A DNA stretch of 64,000 nucleotides from Marinomonas aquimarina (GTDB taxonomy: Bacteria > Pseudomonadota > Gammaproteobacteria > Pseudomonadales > Marinomonadaceae): contig NZ_FLOC01000001.1 in the NCBI RefSeq assembly GCF_900089755.1, forward strand, positions 124,001-188,000, given 5' to 3'. The notes under the pieces are model-generated. The model did not search any database. It was not told where the DNA came from and saw only the letters and a list, made by a program, of their open reading frames with translations. Positions 35,698 to 45,783 of this stretch are shown piece after piece; positions within the stretch are counted from its first letter, which is position 1; every line of letters begins with the position of its first letter. Made by a program: the position numbers and the translations under genes.

Positions 35698-37464
35698 TTA
35701 CTCTTCGTTGAATTGTTTTTGATGAAGTTTCGCGTAGGCACCATTGTGCGCCAACAACTCTTTGTGTGAGCCCACTTCAACAATCACGCCATGATCCACC
35801 ACGGCAATGATATCGGCGTTTTCAATGGTCGACAGTCGGTGCGCAATGGCAATCGTGGTGCGATTCTTCATCAAGCTATCAAGTGCCTGCTGAATGGCGC
35901 GCTCTGACTCACTGTCCAACGCCGACGTGGCCTCATCCAAAATCAGCACGGGGGCATTCTTAAGAATGGCACGGGCGATGGCGATACGCTGACGTTGACC
36001 ACCGGATAACAAGACACCGTTTTCACCGACCATGGTATCCAAACCATGCTCTAAGTTTTGGATAAACTCCCAAGCATTGGCCGCTTTGGCCGCAGCGATC
36101 ACCTCTTCTTCCGTGGCACCACGCAAATAGCCATAAGCGATGTTTTCACGGATCGAGCCATTAAACAGCACCACATTTTGGTTCACCAGTGCGATCTGGC
36201 TACGCAAGCTTTTCAGACTGTATTCGCGACTGTCCAAACCATCAACCAGCAAACCACCATCAGTGACATCGTACAAACGCGGCACCAAATTCGCCAAGGT
36301 GGACTTACCTCCGCCCGAGCGCCCCACCAATGCTAACGTTTGCCCCGCAGGCAACAGCAAATTGATATTGTCTAGGGTCAAACGGTCACTACTTGGATAT
36401 TGAAAGCTTAGCTCGCGCCATTCGATTTCGCCTTTCGCCTGCGTCAGCTCTTTTTTCCCTGTGTCTGCTTCTTCAGCCATGTCCAGGAATTCAAAGATAC
36501 TTTGCGCCGCAGCGATGCCCTTTTGCAGAATACTGTTCACATCGGTTAACTGACGTGCCGGCTTACTCAGCATGCCCGCGGCACCGATAAAGGCCACAAA
36601 ATCCCCCGCCGACATATGCTCACTTAGGGTCGGATCCAGTGCCAACCAAATCAGAGTCGCCAACGAGATCGCCACCAAAAACTGCACCACGGGAATATTC
36701 AGAGCTTTGGTCAGCTCCATTTTCAGCTGGCTGCGTTTGTTGTCTCCCGCCGCTTGACGGAAACGGTCACGCTCATATTCAAAGCCACCAAAGATTTTCA
36801 CTACTTCATGACCTTTGATGGACTCAGACGCCACATCTGACACCCCACCCATGGCATTTTGAATACGCTGGCTCAGTTTACGAAAACGCTTTGAGGCGTA
36901 AGACACCACATAGCCAATCAAAGGGATGATTAACAAGAACAGCAGCGACAGTTTCCAGTTGGTGTAAAGCATGTAACCCAGCAAACCGATCACGGTCAAA
37001 CCTTCACGAAGCAAGGTTTTCACCGCCGACGTCACCGCACCAATCACCTGTTCAGTATCATAGGTCAGCTTGGACAGCAGTCGGCCTGAGGGCATTTCGC
37101 TGTAATAGCTGGTCGGCAACAGCACCAATTTATCGAACATGGTAGTACGCAGATCATAGACTACTTTGTTGGCGATCTTGGCCATGAAGTAGCTACCAAA
37201 GAAAGTACCGATACCACGCAATAAAAAGATGCCGAGAATGGTCGTCGGAATCAATAAACGATTTTCTTCAATCGCGCCGGTCGACACCACATCGACAATG
37301 TATTTTAACTGCGCGGCCAACGCCGGTTCCATGGCGCCATAAAGCATGTATCCCAACACACTGACCAGAAATACCCCCCACTGGGATTTTATGTATCCCA
37401 ACAAGCGTAGGTAGATCTTCACTCCAGACTTTTTGGCTGGAGCTTGCGAATCAGGAGCTGTCAT
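35698..37464 (-). CDS. msbA: Lipid A export ATP-binding/permease protein MsbA
   Basis: MsbA flips core-lipid A across the inner membrane. The 588-residue half-transporter has six membrane segments (about 25-325), then a nucleotide-binding domain with Walker A GRSGGGKST, signature LSGGQRQR, Walker B VLILDEATSALDSESE and the switch His in IAHRLST. Other ABC exporters look alike; the position between hldE and waaA and the length support MsbA. Its start codon meets the hldE stop. Confidence 0.93.
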   Translation of the reverse strand: MTAPDSQAPAKKSGVKIYLRLLGYIKSQWGVFLVSVLGYMLYGAMEPALAAQLKYIVDVVSTGAIEENRLLIPTTILGIFLLRGIGTFFGSYFMAKIANKVVYDLRTTMFDKLVLLPTSYYSEMPSGRLLSKLTYDTEQVIGAVTSAVKTLLREGLTVIGLLGYMLYTNWKLSLLFLLIIPLIGYVVSYASKRFRKLSQRIQNAMGGVSDVASESIKGHEVVKIFGGFEYERDRFRQAAGDNKRSQLKMELTKALNIPVVQFLVAISLATLIWLALDPTLSEHMSAGDFVAFIGAAGMLSKPARQLTDVNSILQKGIAAAQSIFEFLDMAEEADTGKKELTQAKGEIEWRELSFQYPSSDRLTLDNINLLLPAGQTLALVGRSGGGKSTLANLVPRLYDVTDGGLLVDGLDSREYSLKSLRSQIALVNQNVVLFNGSIRENIAYGYLRGATEEEVIAAAKAANAWEFIQNLEHGLDTMVGENGVLLSGGQRQRIAIARAILKNAPVLILDEATSALDSESERAIQQALDSLMKNRTTIAIAHRLSTIENADIIAVVDHGVIVEVGSHKELLAHNGAYAKLHQKQFNEE

Positions 37465-38903
37465 TAGCTATTCGCCTTTTCAATAATTTTGGTTGTGGAA
37501 TAGCCATCCACAAAGGTCAACACTTTCACTTCACCACCATGGTCGAGAACGTGGTCCGCACCAACAATCGATTCAATGGTGTAATCGCCGCCCTTTACCA
37601 ATACGTCTGGGGTAAGTTGTTGAATCACCTCTAACGGCGTGTCTTCATCAAACCAAGTAACCCAATCGATGGCGCCAATGCCTTCCAGCACCGCCATGCG
37701 GTGAGTCAAATCATTAATGGGTCGAGTATCACCTTTCAGACGTTTGACCGAGGCATCGGTATTGACTGCCACCACCAAACGATCGCCCAACGCTTTGGCT
37801 TGTTTAATATAGGTCACATGGCCTGGGTGCAGGATATCGAAACAGCCATTGGTAAAGACAATTTTCTCACCATTGTGCTGAGCGACTTTAATTTGCTCTT
37901 GCAGGTCCTCAGGAGACAAAACACCAAAGTTCATGGAGTGAGAGCGTGCGAACATAATGGCTTCTAAGGTGTCGGCATCGATCGATGCCGTACCCAGCTT
38001 ACCGACCACATAGCCCGCCGCTTGGTTAGCGTAATCCACCGCATCCGCGAAACGTTTACTGGTGGTAAACACTGCGGTTAGCACTGCAACCACGGTATCG
38101 CCGGCGCCAGTCACATCGAATACTTCTTTGGCTGCAGTAGCCAAAGAGAACGACGGCTTACCGTCTTCTAACAATACCAGTCCATCTTCACCACGGGTTA
38201 CCAGCAAGGCTTTCCAGCCAAAGCGCTCACGCAGCTCTAAGCCTTTTTCTTCTATCTCTTTTAGGTTGGCACATTTGCCAACGATGGCCTCAAACTCCAC
38301 CAAGTTAGGTTTTACCAAGGTTGCTCCTTGGTAAATGGAGAAATCATCCCCTTTTGGATCGACAAAGCTTGGCACATTAGCCTGATTCGCTAATTGAATC
38401 AGGCTCTGCACATCCGCCAAACAGCCTTTCGCGTAATCTGAGAAAATCACTGCATTCGATTCTGGTAATAGGCTAGCCACTTTATCCGCAACCGCTTGGT
38501 TTTGGCTTAACGAATCGTCACGTTCTTCAAAATCCAAACGAATCAGCTGCTGATGGCGACTGATGACACGCAGCTTGGTAATGGTCGGCAAGTTATCCGC
38601 GGTAACAAAATGACAATCAACGCCATATTGGGTCAGCGCGTTCTCCAACGCGACAGCGTTTTCATCTGCGCCAACAACGCCGACTAGAGACACGCCCACG
38701 CCCAGTTTAGCCAGCCCAAGGGCAACGTTGGCAGCGCCACCTGGACGGTCTTCAACATTGGAAACTTTCACCACCTGAACCGGTGCTTCTGGTGAAATAC
38801 GAGAGGTGCCACCGTGCCAGTAGCGATCCAGCATTACGTCACCGACAACTAGAATGTGTTTGTTCTTAAAGTTTAAATGTGAGGATATCATGGCGCTTTT
38901 CAT
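37464..38903 (-). CDS. hldE: Bifunctional heptose kinase/adenylyltransferase HldE
   Basis: HldE makes ADP-D-glycero-beta-D-manno-heptose for the LPS core. The 479-residue protein has a ribokinase-like domain (about 15-320) with RPGGAANVALGLAKLG near 53-68 and the catalytic DVTGAGDTV near 264-272. The cytidylyltransferase-like domain (about 345-479) contains FTNGCFDILHPGHVTYIKQA with the HxGH motif. Both activities are therefore present in one chain. It is followed by msbA with no gap and is divergent from the AGE-family gene. Confidence 0.96.
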   Translation of the reverse strand: MKSAMISSHLNFKNKHILVVGDVMLDRYWHGGTSRISPEAPVQVVKVSNVEDRPGGAANVALGLAKLGVGVSLVGVVGADENAVALENALTQYGVDCHFVTADNLPTITKLRVISRHQQLIRLDFEERDDSLSQNQAVADKVASLLPESNAVIFSDYAKGCLADVQSLIQLANQANVPSFVDPKGDDFSIYQGATLVKPNLVEFEAIVGKCANLKEIEEKGLELRERFGWKALLVTRGEDGLVLLEDGKPSFSLATAAKEVFDVTGAGDTVVAVLTAVFTTSKRFADAVDYANQAAGYVVGKLGTASIDADTLEAIMFARSHSMNFGVLSPEDLQEQIKVAQHNGEKIVFTNGCFDILHPGHVTYIKQAKALGDRLVVAVNTDASVKRLKGDTRPINDLTHRMAVLEGIGAIDWVTWFDEDTPLEVIQQLTPDVLVKGGDYTIESIVGADHVLDHGGEVKVLTFVDGYSTTKIIEKANS

Positions 38904-38955
38904 CGATTTTTGAGGGCAAACATTTTATCATAACGAACTTTCAATTTGGACTCAT

Positions 38956-40107
38956 GTGAAATTGATCAACATGGAAATGCCTAAAACCTTGCACAAACGC
39001 ATAGAAACCTGTGCAGACCACATCTTCCAAGGCCTGATTCCAAACTGGATCAGTCACGGTTTCACAATTGAAGGTTATAGCCGTGAAAGCTTAACACTCG
39101 ATTGGCAACACAATCCGGTTGGTCGAGTACGCCTGCTGACCCAATGTCGTCAACTTTACACACTTAGCCATGCGAGCAAGCTTGGTTATGTGTCTGGTTA
39201 TGATGCGCAAATTCACGCGTTGTTCAATGCTATTGTCGAACTTTATTTCATCGACGGCCGTTGGATCTTCTCGCGCGACGACGAAATGGAGATTCTCGAC
39301 ACGCAAAGCGATGCTTACGCCCTAGCCTTTGTACTACTGTCTTTTAGCCATTATTACCTGTTGAGCAAAGATCTGCGCGCCTTAGAGTACATCGAGTTAA
39401 CCGATCAATTTTTAGATCAGCAGATGCGTCATCCACAAGGCGGCTATTATGAAGCTTACCCGCTAAATGAGCATGCCCTGCGTCGCCAAAACCCGCACAT
39501 GCATTTACTAGAGGGGTTTGTTGCTGCCTATCAGGCCACACACGATGACAAATATGTCGCGCGCATCACTGAGATTTGCCAACTAGCCGATCATTATTTT
39601 GTCGAACCTAACAGCCATACTCTGCGTGAATTCTTTCAGTCGGACTTGTCTTTAGACCCTGAAACCGGTCACCTAGTCGAACCAGGGCACCACTTTGAAT
39701 GGGTCTGGTTACTGCACCAAACCTATGCCATTACTGGCCGTGAACAAGATCTCCTCTTGGCCAAACAGCTTTGGCAAGTGGCTAGCGAGCACGGTATGGC
39801 CGATAACGGTGGTATTGTGAACAGCATTGATGGCAATACGCTCAAGATCGTTGATGGCGACAAGCGTATCTGGCCCATCACAGAATATTTAAAAGCCTGC
39901 TGTGTCGCTGAGCTGACGGATGTTGAGCGCCAACAGCGTCTCACCAGCGCACTCGACTTTTTAGAACATCATTACTTTATCGACCGTGGTCGCTGGATCG
40001 AGTACCTCGATGCCAACAATCAAAGCAAAGGCTTTCCGTTGCCGGGCACCACGGGCTATCACATCTTTCTTGGTTTAGCCGAAGTGCTAAAATGGCAAGA
40101 TTCTTAG
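38956..40107 (+). CDS. AGE-family sugar isomerase/epimerase
   Basis: The 383-residue protein fits the N-acylglucosamine 2-epimerase/mannose isomerase superfamily, (alpha/alpha)6 barrels that interconvert aldoses and ketoses or 2-epimers. Motifs include RLLTQCRQLYTLSHA near 59-73, PHMHLLEGFVAAYQA near 177-191, PGHHFEWVWLLHQ near 241-253 and TGYHIFLGL near the end, supplying the catalytic His residues. The substrate is not clear. Its place 19 bases upstream of hldD suggests a link to core sugars, perhaps mannose or heptose supply. The start is a GTG with TGGA ahead; ATG codons at 38971 and 38977 are alternatives. Confidence 0.8.
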   Translation: MKLINMEMPKTLHKRIETCADHIFQGLIPNWISHGFTIEGYSRESLTLDWQHNPVGRVRLLTQCRQLYTLSHASKLGYVSGYDAQIHALFNAIVELYFIDGRWIFSRDDEMEILDTQSDAYALAFVLLSFSHYYLLSKDLRALEYIELTDQFLDQQMRHPQGGYYEAYPLNEHALRRQNPHMHLLEGFVAAYQATHDDKYVARITEICQLADHYFVEPNSHTLREFFQSDLSLDPETGHLVEPGHHFEWVWLLHQTYAITGREQDLLLAKQLWQVASEHGMADNGGIVNSIDGNTLKIVDGDKRIWPITEYLKACCVAELTDVERQQRLTSALDFLEHHYFIDRGRWIEYLDANNQSKGFPLPGTTGYHIFLGLAEVLKWQDS

Positions 40108-40126
40108 AGATTACAGGACTTAGACT

Positions 40127-41074
40127 ATGTATATCGTAACTGGCGGCGCCGGCTTTATCGGCAGCAACATCATCAAAGCATTGAACGAACGCGGTATTCG
40201 CAACATTCTGCTTGTCGACGATTTAACGGACGGCAAAAAGTGTCTAAACCTTTCTGACCTAGACATTGCCGATTACATGGACATGTACGATTTCCTTGAT
40301 CGTATCAAGTCAGACTCCCTAAACATCCAAGCCACGGCGGTATTCCACGAAGGTGCTTGCTCAGCGACCACTGAATGGAACGGTAAATACGTCATGGACG
40401 TTAACTACCAGTACTCAAAAGCGGTCTTAAAATGGTGTTTGGATCATCGCGTACCGTTTTCTTACGCCTCGTCGGCCTCCGTTTACGGCCCAGGTCCAGT
40501 GTTTCAAGAGTCACGTGAATTCGAAAACCCACTGAACATGTACGCGTTTTCGAAGTTCCAGTTTGACCAATACGTACGCGAGATCCTACCAACAGCCGAT
40601 TCACAAATCGTTGGTTTCCGTTACTTCAACGTCTACGGCCCACGTGAAAACCATAAAGGCAGCATGGCCAGCGTAGCGTTCCACCTACGCAATCAAGTAT
40701 TAGCAGGCGAGAATCCAAAACTGTTCGGCGCTTACGATGGTTACGAAGCCGGCGGTCAGAGCCGTGACTTTATCTACGTACAAGACCTAGTGAACACCAA
40801 GCTTTGGTTCCTAGATAACCCTGAAAAATCGGGCATCTTTAACCTAGGTACTGGTAATGCTGAGCCATTTAAAACCATCGCCGAAACTGTAATCGAGCAT
40901 TACGGCAAGGGGGAAATCGAATTCATCCCATTCCCAGAGCACCTAAAAGGCGCCTACCAAAGTTTCACTCAAGCCGACATCAGTAAGCTGCGTGACGTAG
41001 GCTACCAAGGCGCATTCCGTGGTCTGGCACAAGGCGTAAAAGATTACATGGCATGGCTAGATAACCGTGGCTAA
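40127..41074 (+). CDS. hldD: ADP-L-glycero-D-manno-heptose-6-epimerase HldD
   Basis: HldD inverts C6 of ADP-D,D-heptose to give the L,D form used in LPS. The 315-residue SDR protein has [10 protein letters not shown] at 5-14, [14 protein letters not shown] near 73-86 and the catalytic Tyr139/Lys143 pair in [27 protein letters not shown] near 168-181 is typical of HldD. The stop overlaps the GTG of waaF by eight bases. Confidence 0.97.
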   Translation: MYIVTGGAGFIGSNIIKALNERGIRNILLVDDLTDGKKCLNLSDLDIADYMDMYDFLDRIKSDSLNIQATAVFHEGACSATTEWNGKYVMDVNYQYSKAVLKWCLDHRVPFSYASSASVYGPGPVFQESREFENPLNMYAFSKFQFDQYVREILPTADSQIVGFRYFNVYGPRENHKGSMASVAFHLRNQVLAGENPKLFGAYDGYEAGGQSRDFIYVQDLVNTKLWFLDNPEKSGIFNLGTGNAEPFKTIAETVIEHYGKGEIEFIPFPEHLKGAYQSFTQADISKLRDVGYQGAFRGLAQGVKDYMAWLDNRG

Positions 41075-42077
41075 GTATTTGATCGTTGGCCCCTCTTGGG
41101 TGGGCGACATGGTAATGGCACAAAGTCTGTTTAAGTCTGTTAAACAGCAAGACCCTAACGCCATCATTGATGTGATTGGACCCGCTTGGTCCAGTCCCAT
41201 TTTGGAGCGTATGCCGGAAGTACGAAACGCCATTACCCTAAAAACTGGTCATGGTGAGTGGGGCATTGCCACCCGCCGTCAATTGGGGCATTCCCTGCGC
41301 AGCGAGCAATACGATCAAGCCATTGTGCTACCACGTTCCTGGAAGTCGGCTCTAGTGCCCTTCTTTGCTAAGGTGCCGAAACGTATTGGCTATCATGGTG
41401 AGCAACGCTATCTTCTGCTAAATGAGCGCCGTAAGCTGGATAAAACAATACTGAACCAGACCGTTAAACGTTTTGTTTCATTAGGTGTGAATAAGTCTGA
41501 GGCTTATCCACCACAGAATTTGCCCAACCCAGCGCTGACAGTGGATAAAGGCAACCAAGCCGCCTTATACCAAAACCATGGTTTGGACAGTACTCGTCCA
41601 GCCGTGGCGATGATGGCTGGCGCCGAATATGGCCCGGCGAAACAATGGCCTTTAGCGCACTTTCATGAGTTGGCTGAGCGCTTGATCGCCCAAGGGTACC
41701 AAGTGTGGATTTTAGGTGGCCCTAAGGACATCGACGATGGCAATATCATCATCAAAGATCTAGGCCCGCATGCGCACAACCTGTGTGGTAAGACACAATT
41801 AGTCGATGCCATTGATCTGTTAGCCGCGGCCGAGTTAGCCGTCAGCAATGACTCAGGTCTAATGCACGTGGCCGCAGCAGTCGGCACCAAGGTGCACGGC
41901 ATCTATGGCTCCACCAGTGAGGCCTTCACGCCACCACTGACCGACAACAAGGTGATTCACAACCTGCACCTTCAATGCTCCCCTTGCTTTAAGCGTACCT
42001 GTCCACTAGAGCACACGGACTGCTTAAACAAGCTTAAGCCTGAGCAAATTATTCAATCGATCCAATTGGACCGCTAG
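41067..42077 (+). CDS. waaF: ADP-heptose:LPS heptosyltransferase II WaaF
   Basis: WaaF adds the second heptose of the inner core. The 336-residue GT9 protein starts [20 protein letters not shown], the WaaF signature, and has [16 protein letters not shown] near 179-194 and [15 protein letters not shown] near 258-272, the donor site. [14 protein letters not shown] near the end is typical of WaaF. The start is a GTG inside the hldD 3' end. WaaC, the first heptosyltransferase, is not in this window. Confidence 0.94.
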   Translation: MAKYLIVGPSWVGDMVMAQSLFKSVKQQDPNAIIDVIGPAWSSPILERMPEVRNAITLKTGHGEWGIATRRQLGHSLRSEQYDQAIVLPRSWKSALVPFFAKVPKRIGYHGEQRYLLLNERRKLDKTILNQTVKRFVSLGVNKSEAYPPQNLPNPALTVDKGNQAALYQNHGLDSTRPAVAMMAGAEYGPAKQWPLAHFHELAERLIAQGYQVWILGGPKDIDDGNIIIKDLGPHAHNLCGKTQLVDAIDLLAAAELAVSNDSGLMHVAAAVGTKVHGIYGSTSEAFTPPLTDNKVIHNLHLQCSPCFKRTCPLEHTDCLNKLKPEQIIQSIQLDR

Positions 42078-42087
42078 GACGCCCACC

Positions 42088-42882
42088 ATGAACAGCCCTG
42101 CTAAACGCGCCACGGTGACCGCGGCACTGATTGTTAAGAATGAAGAGAAAAACCTTAAGACGTGTCTCGACAGCCTCGCCGATTGGGTCGATGAAATTGT
42201 GCTGCTGGACTCAGGCAGCACGGACCGTACCGAAGACATTGCGCGCCAATACACCTCTCACTTTTACACCAAGGAAAACTGGGAAGGCTTTGGCAAGCAG
42301 CGCCAAGCAGCGCAAGCCTACGTCAACAGCGACTATGTGTTCTGGATCGATGCCGATGAAGTGGTGACTGCAGAGCTTAAGGCCAGCATTTTAGCGGCCT
42401 TAAGCACGCAAGCCAGCAATACCGCTTACAGCGTCAACCGTAAAAGCTGGGTATTTGGCCGCTTTATCACCCACTCGGGCTGGTACCCAGATCGTGTGAC
42501 GCGCTTGTATCGTGTCAACGAAGGTGGCTACTCTGACGACTTGGTGCATGAAAAAGTGTTACTGAAAGAAGGCGTCGCAACTCAGCCGCTCGCGGGTGAT
42601 ATGACCCACTACACCTACGATGATTTGCACCACTATTTGGTCAAATCCGCGTCCTACGCTAAGCTGTCGGCCGATCAGAAACAAAAGCGCGGCAAGACCA
42701 CATCACTTAGTTCGGCGAGCCTGCATGCGTTTGCCTGTTTTGTGAAAATGTACTTGATCAAACGCGGTTTTCTAGACGGCAAACAAGGTTTCTTATTGGC
42801 TGTTTTATCGGCGCACTCTACCTTCGTAAAATACGCCGATCTCTGGGTTCGTCAGCAAGCGGATCGCCCAGACGCTCATTAA
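42088..42882 (+). CDS. Family 2 glycosyltransferase, WaaE/KdtX-like
   Basis: The 264-residue GT-A enzyme starts with [20 protein letters not shown]. It has [10 protein letters not shown] near 39-48 and the metal-binding WIDADE near 89-94, then [18 protein letters not shown], which is typical of the WaaE/KdtX group. Those enzymes add a hexose to heptose I of the LPS core. It lies ten bases after waaF, which supports that role, though the sugar and linkage cannot be fixed. Confidence 0.85.
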   Translation: MNSPAKRATVTAALIVKNEEKNLKTCLDSLADWVDEIVLLDSGSTDRTEDIARQYTSHFYTKENWEGFGKQRQAAQAYVNSDYVFWIDADEVVTAELKASILAALSTQASNTAYSVNRKSWVFGRFITHSGWYPDRVTRLYRVNEGGYSDDLVHEKVLLKEGVATQPLAGDMTHYTYDDLHHYLVKSASYAKLSADQKQKRGKTTSLSSASLHAFACFVKMYLIKRGFLDGKQGFLLAVLSAHSTFVKYADLWVRQQADRPDAH

Positions 42883-42903
42883 TACGCTAACAAGGGAGGG
42901 TCT

Positions 42904-43467
42904 ATGTCATTGCTACAGCAACTCAAACTCAAGCTCTTTAATACCCTAAGGGTACAAAGCAACAATGTCGTAGACATCCACCCTGATAGCAAAATTAAAG
43001 GCTGCCGTATTGCCATTAAGGGCACGAATAATCGCCTAGAAATCGCACAGGGCTGTAATCTGCGCGGTGTACATATTGAAATCAATGGCGACAACTGCCT
43101 GATCAATATTGAGCGCGATACCATCATTGGTGAAGACTGCTATTTGTCTTCACGAGAAAAAGACACGCAGCTCACCATCGGCGCTGACTGCATGTTCTCC
43201 CGTAATGTCAAAATCATGACCAGCGATGGCCATGATATTTTACGCGGTCAACAGCGTATCAATCCCGCCCAGTCGATTCATATTGGCACTCACGTTTGGT
43301 TAGCGGATAACGTGACCATATTAAAAGGCGTGAACATCGGCGACGGTTCCGTAGTGGGCATCAACTCCACCCTCACCAAAAGCATTGCTGAGCAAGAAAT
43401 TGCGGTAGGATCACCTGCCAAAGTGGTGGCAAGCGAAATCACTTGGCGCGACGAGCTGACCTTTTAA
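42904..43467 (+). CDS. Left-handed beta-helix acyltransferase, WbbJ-like
   Basis: The 187-residue protein consists of hexapeptide repeats (about 25-165), with the C-terminal part (HVWLADNVTILKGVNIGDGSVVGINS) matching the maltose/galactoside acetyltransferase group. Residues VKIMTSDGHDI near 100-110 supply the catalytic His. It likely O-acetylates a core or surface sugar; the acceptor is unknown. A GGAGGG site precedes the ATG. It is the last gene of the rightward LPS run and faces the GT4 gene 21 bases away. Confidence 0.82.
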   Translation: MSLLQQLKLKLFNTLRVQSNNVVDIHPDSKIKGCRIAIKGTNNRLEIAQGCNLRGVHIEINGDNCLINIERDTIIGEDCYLSSREKDTQLTIGADCMFSRNVKIMTSDGHDILRGQQRINPAQSIHIGTHVWLADNVTILKGVNIGDGSVVGINSTLTKSIAEQEIAVGSPAKVVASEITWRDELTF

Positions 43468-43488
43468 TCCGCTCATCCCGCACACAAA

Positions 43489-44571
43489 TTAAAGCGCCTG
43501 ATAAACGCCTAACAGTTTCTGCACATGCACCTTTTGGTCAAACTCTTGTTGCGCACGCTGACGGGCTGCTTGCTCTAAGGATTCGCGTTTAGCTTGATCC
43601 AAACACAAATCCTGCATCGCCGCCGCCAGTGCCTCAATATTCATTGGATCGACCAACACACCGGTCTTCTCCAAGATTTCAGGAATCGCCCCCGTGTTAG
43701 CACCAATAATGGCTTTGCCCTGCGCCATGGCCTCAATCACCGTCAAGCCAAAGGCTTCTAGGTGCGATGGAATCGCCACCACATCCATGCCTGATAATTG
43801 CTTCTCTGGGGTTGAGGAGAAACCATAGAAAGTCACTTTTTGCGCCAATTTGTTGTCACTAACATAGCTCTGAAGCTTGGCAATATAAGGATCATCGCCG
43901 CCTTGTTTGGCGTTTAGGCCACCGACTATTACCAAATGAAAACGTTCATCCAACTGTTGCATGGCTTGTAACAGCTCAAAGTGACCTTTGCCTGGCGATA
44001 ATCGACCGACAATACCGATGACTGAGGTCTCTGGTGCAAGCTTTAACTCTGCTTTAAGGTCTAGCTTATCCGGCAATTGTGCTGGAATATCGGTGCCTAG
44101 CCACAATGCTTGAATCCCATTATCAGCCACCGGCAAAGCATGCTTGTTATGCGCCAGAGTGAACTGACTGATCGACAGTACTTGGTCCACATTGCGGTAG
44201 ATAAAGCGGTGAAAGACATCTTTCTTCGGCTTTTTTACGCCCATATGATCAGTATAAATCAGCTTAAAGCCACACAGCTTTTTCAACAGTACCGCTAACG
44301 CTAAGTCCGACGACTTGTGACAATGCACGTATTGAATCTGATGCTGCTTAATCCATTTCGCTAAACTCAGCAGATGACGATAACCATAACCACGACTACT
44401 GATCGCCAGACTGCCATCGAACTCTTTGGCCATCACTTCATCAATGGATGAGCCTTGAAAAGCGATACCAAATACGCGATGACCTTGGCTTTGCATTTGT
44501 TTGCCGACGCGCAAGGGATACATTTCTAAGCCACCAAAGCCATAGGACAAACACATGTGCAGAATATTCAT
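43489..44571 (-). CDS. Family 4 glycosyltransferase
   Basis: The 360-residue GT-B enzyme starts MNILHMCLSYGFGGLEMYPL and has HCHKSSDLA near 84-92, VGRLSPGKGHFELLQA near 190-205 and the retaining-enzyme motif PSHLEAFGLTVIEA (EX7E) near 278-291. It transfers a sugar from a nucleotide donor to LPS or another surface glycan; donor and acceptor are unknown. Its ATG directly follows the stop of the GT9 gene upstream, so the two form an operon. Confidence 0.87.
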   Translation of the reverse strand: MNILHMCLSYGFGGLEMYPLRVGKQMQSQGHRVFGIAFQGSSIDEVMAKEFDGSLAISSRGYGYRHLLSLAKWIKQHQIQYVHCHKSSDLALAVLLKKLCGFKLIYTDHMGVKKPKKDVFHRFIYRNVDQVLSISQFTLAHNKHALPVADNGIQALWLGTDIPAQLPDKLDLKAELKLAPETSVIGIVGRLSPGKGHFELLQAMQQLDERFHLVIVGGLNAKQGGDDPYIAKLQSYVSDNKLAQKVTFYGFSSTPEKQLSGMDVVAIPSHLEAFGLTVIEAMAQGKAIIGANTGAIPEILEKTGVLVDPMNIEALAAAMQDLCLDQAKRESLEQAARQRAQQEFDQKVHVQKLLGVYQAL

Positions 44572-45594
44572 TTACGCTTCTTTCCCTAGTGTTTCGCACC
44601 AGCGTTGAATGTCCGCAAGATGCGGCTCTATCTCAAACTGGGATAAATCTTCTTGTTGCGCGTTGGGCGTAAACGGTAGCCAACGCCCTGCACTGTTCAG
44701 TGTCTGCCAACGAAGCGGAGTTGATGAGCGTTTCTTCGGATAGAAGCCTATGGTCGGCACGTCCAATGCGCCAGCGATGTGCAACGGTCCGGTCGAACCG
44801 GCCATAAATAGATCCGCCACAGAGATAGAACGCATAAAGTCTTCTACGCCATCGTTGTTATCGTACAAGCTAATACGTTCCACTTTCCCCGTCATGGCAT
44901 CGACTAAAGCTTTCGAGATGGCGCTTTCACCAGGCCCTGCAGTGATGACAAAGTGCGTCGGCGCTTGCTGATCAAGAAAAGTAATCAACTTACCCCACTG
45001 CGCTTGCGTTAAGGTATTCGAGGAGCCGCCCGTCACTGGATGAATAAAGCAAGTGCGTTGCTCGAAGGTCACGCCCAGTGCATGGCGCAATTTCTCTTTT
45101 TGAGCCGCTTTTTGCTGATTGCTAAAAGACAATAGCTGATGTGGTGACATGGTTTGCACCTGTCCCTGTAGCACTTCAATCAAGTACTCCGCCAACTCAA
45201 GGTTGTACTGATACTCAGGTTTCTCAGACTTAGAACGGCGCTGACGTAGGGTGTGAGTGTACAGAAGCTGTACCCACTTGGTCGCCGGTGCAACGCGTAC
45301 CGGAATACGCGCCTTACGCACTAGCTTGGCATTGTAGCTATTGGAAAATAAGCAGATGGCCGCATCGAACTGCTGTGCTTGCAGAACTTTGGCGAAGCTT
45401 TTGATTTGATCCGCTTTTTTAGGGTCAATGATGACTTCATCAATCCATTCGCAGGCGTTGGCGATATCTTGCGTGTAAGCTGGTACGAGGGCCACCACAG
45501 TCGCTTGAGGAAAAGCTTGTTTAATGGCCTTAAAAGCAGGCAAAGCAAGGACAAAATCGCCGATTTTGTCGTTTCGTACGACTAATATTTTCAT
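44572..45594 (-). CDS. Family 9 glycosyltransferase, heptosyltransferase-like
   Basis: From the ATG at 45594 the protein has 340 residues. It begins MKILVVRNDKIGDFVLALPAF, the GT9 start, and has HPVTGGSSNTLTQAQW near 200-215 and MAGSTGPLHIAGALDVPTIG near 270-290, the ADP-heptose site of this family. It may add a third heptose or a different sugar. The open frame extends 26 codons upstream but that part is not GT9-like. There is no strong ribosome site ahead of the ATG. Confidence 0.85.
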   Translation of the reverse strand: MKILVVRNDKIGDFVLALPAFKAIKQAFPQATVVALVPAYTQDIANACEWIDEVIIDPKKADQIKSFAKVLQAQQFDAAICLFSNSYNAKLVRKARIPVRVAPATKWVQLLYTHTLRQRRSKSEKPEYQYNLELAEYLIEVLQGQVQTMSPHQLLSFSNQQKAAQKEKLRHALGVTFEQRTCFIHPVTGGSSNTLTQAQWGKLITFLDQQAPTHFVITAGPGESAISKALVDAMTGKVERISLYDNNDGVEDFMRSISVADLFMAGSTGPLHIAGALDVPTIGFYPKKRSSTPLRWQTLNSAGRWLPFTPNAQQEDLSQFEIEPHLADIQRWCETLGKEA

Positions 45595-45783
45595 CAACAG
45601 GACCACATCACGAGCGTCTATAAGTGTGAATGTGCCACACGGGCATGATAGATCTCGCCAGAGGCGATCCATATCCTGATGGGCACACTGTAATGGCGCC
45701 CTATTTTAAAGCTTATTGCCCCCTAAGTAGAGAGGTTTAGCAAAGAAAGCTGGCACGATTAGCGCTGCCCAAGCAAGAATGAC

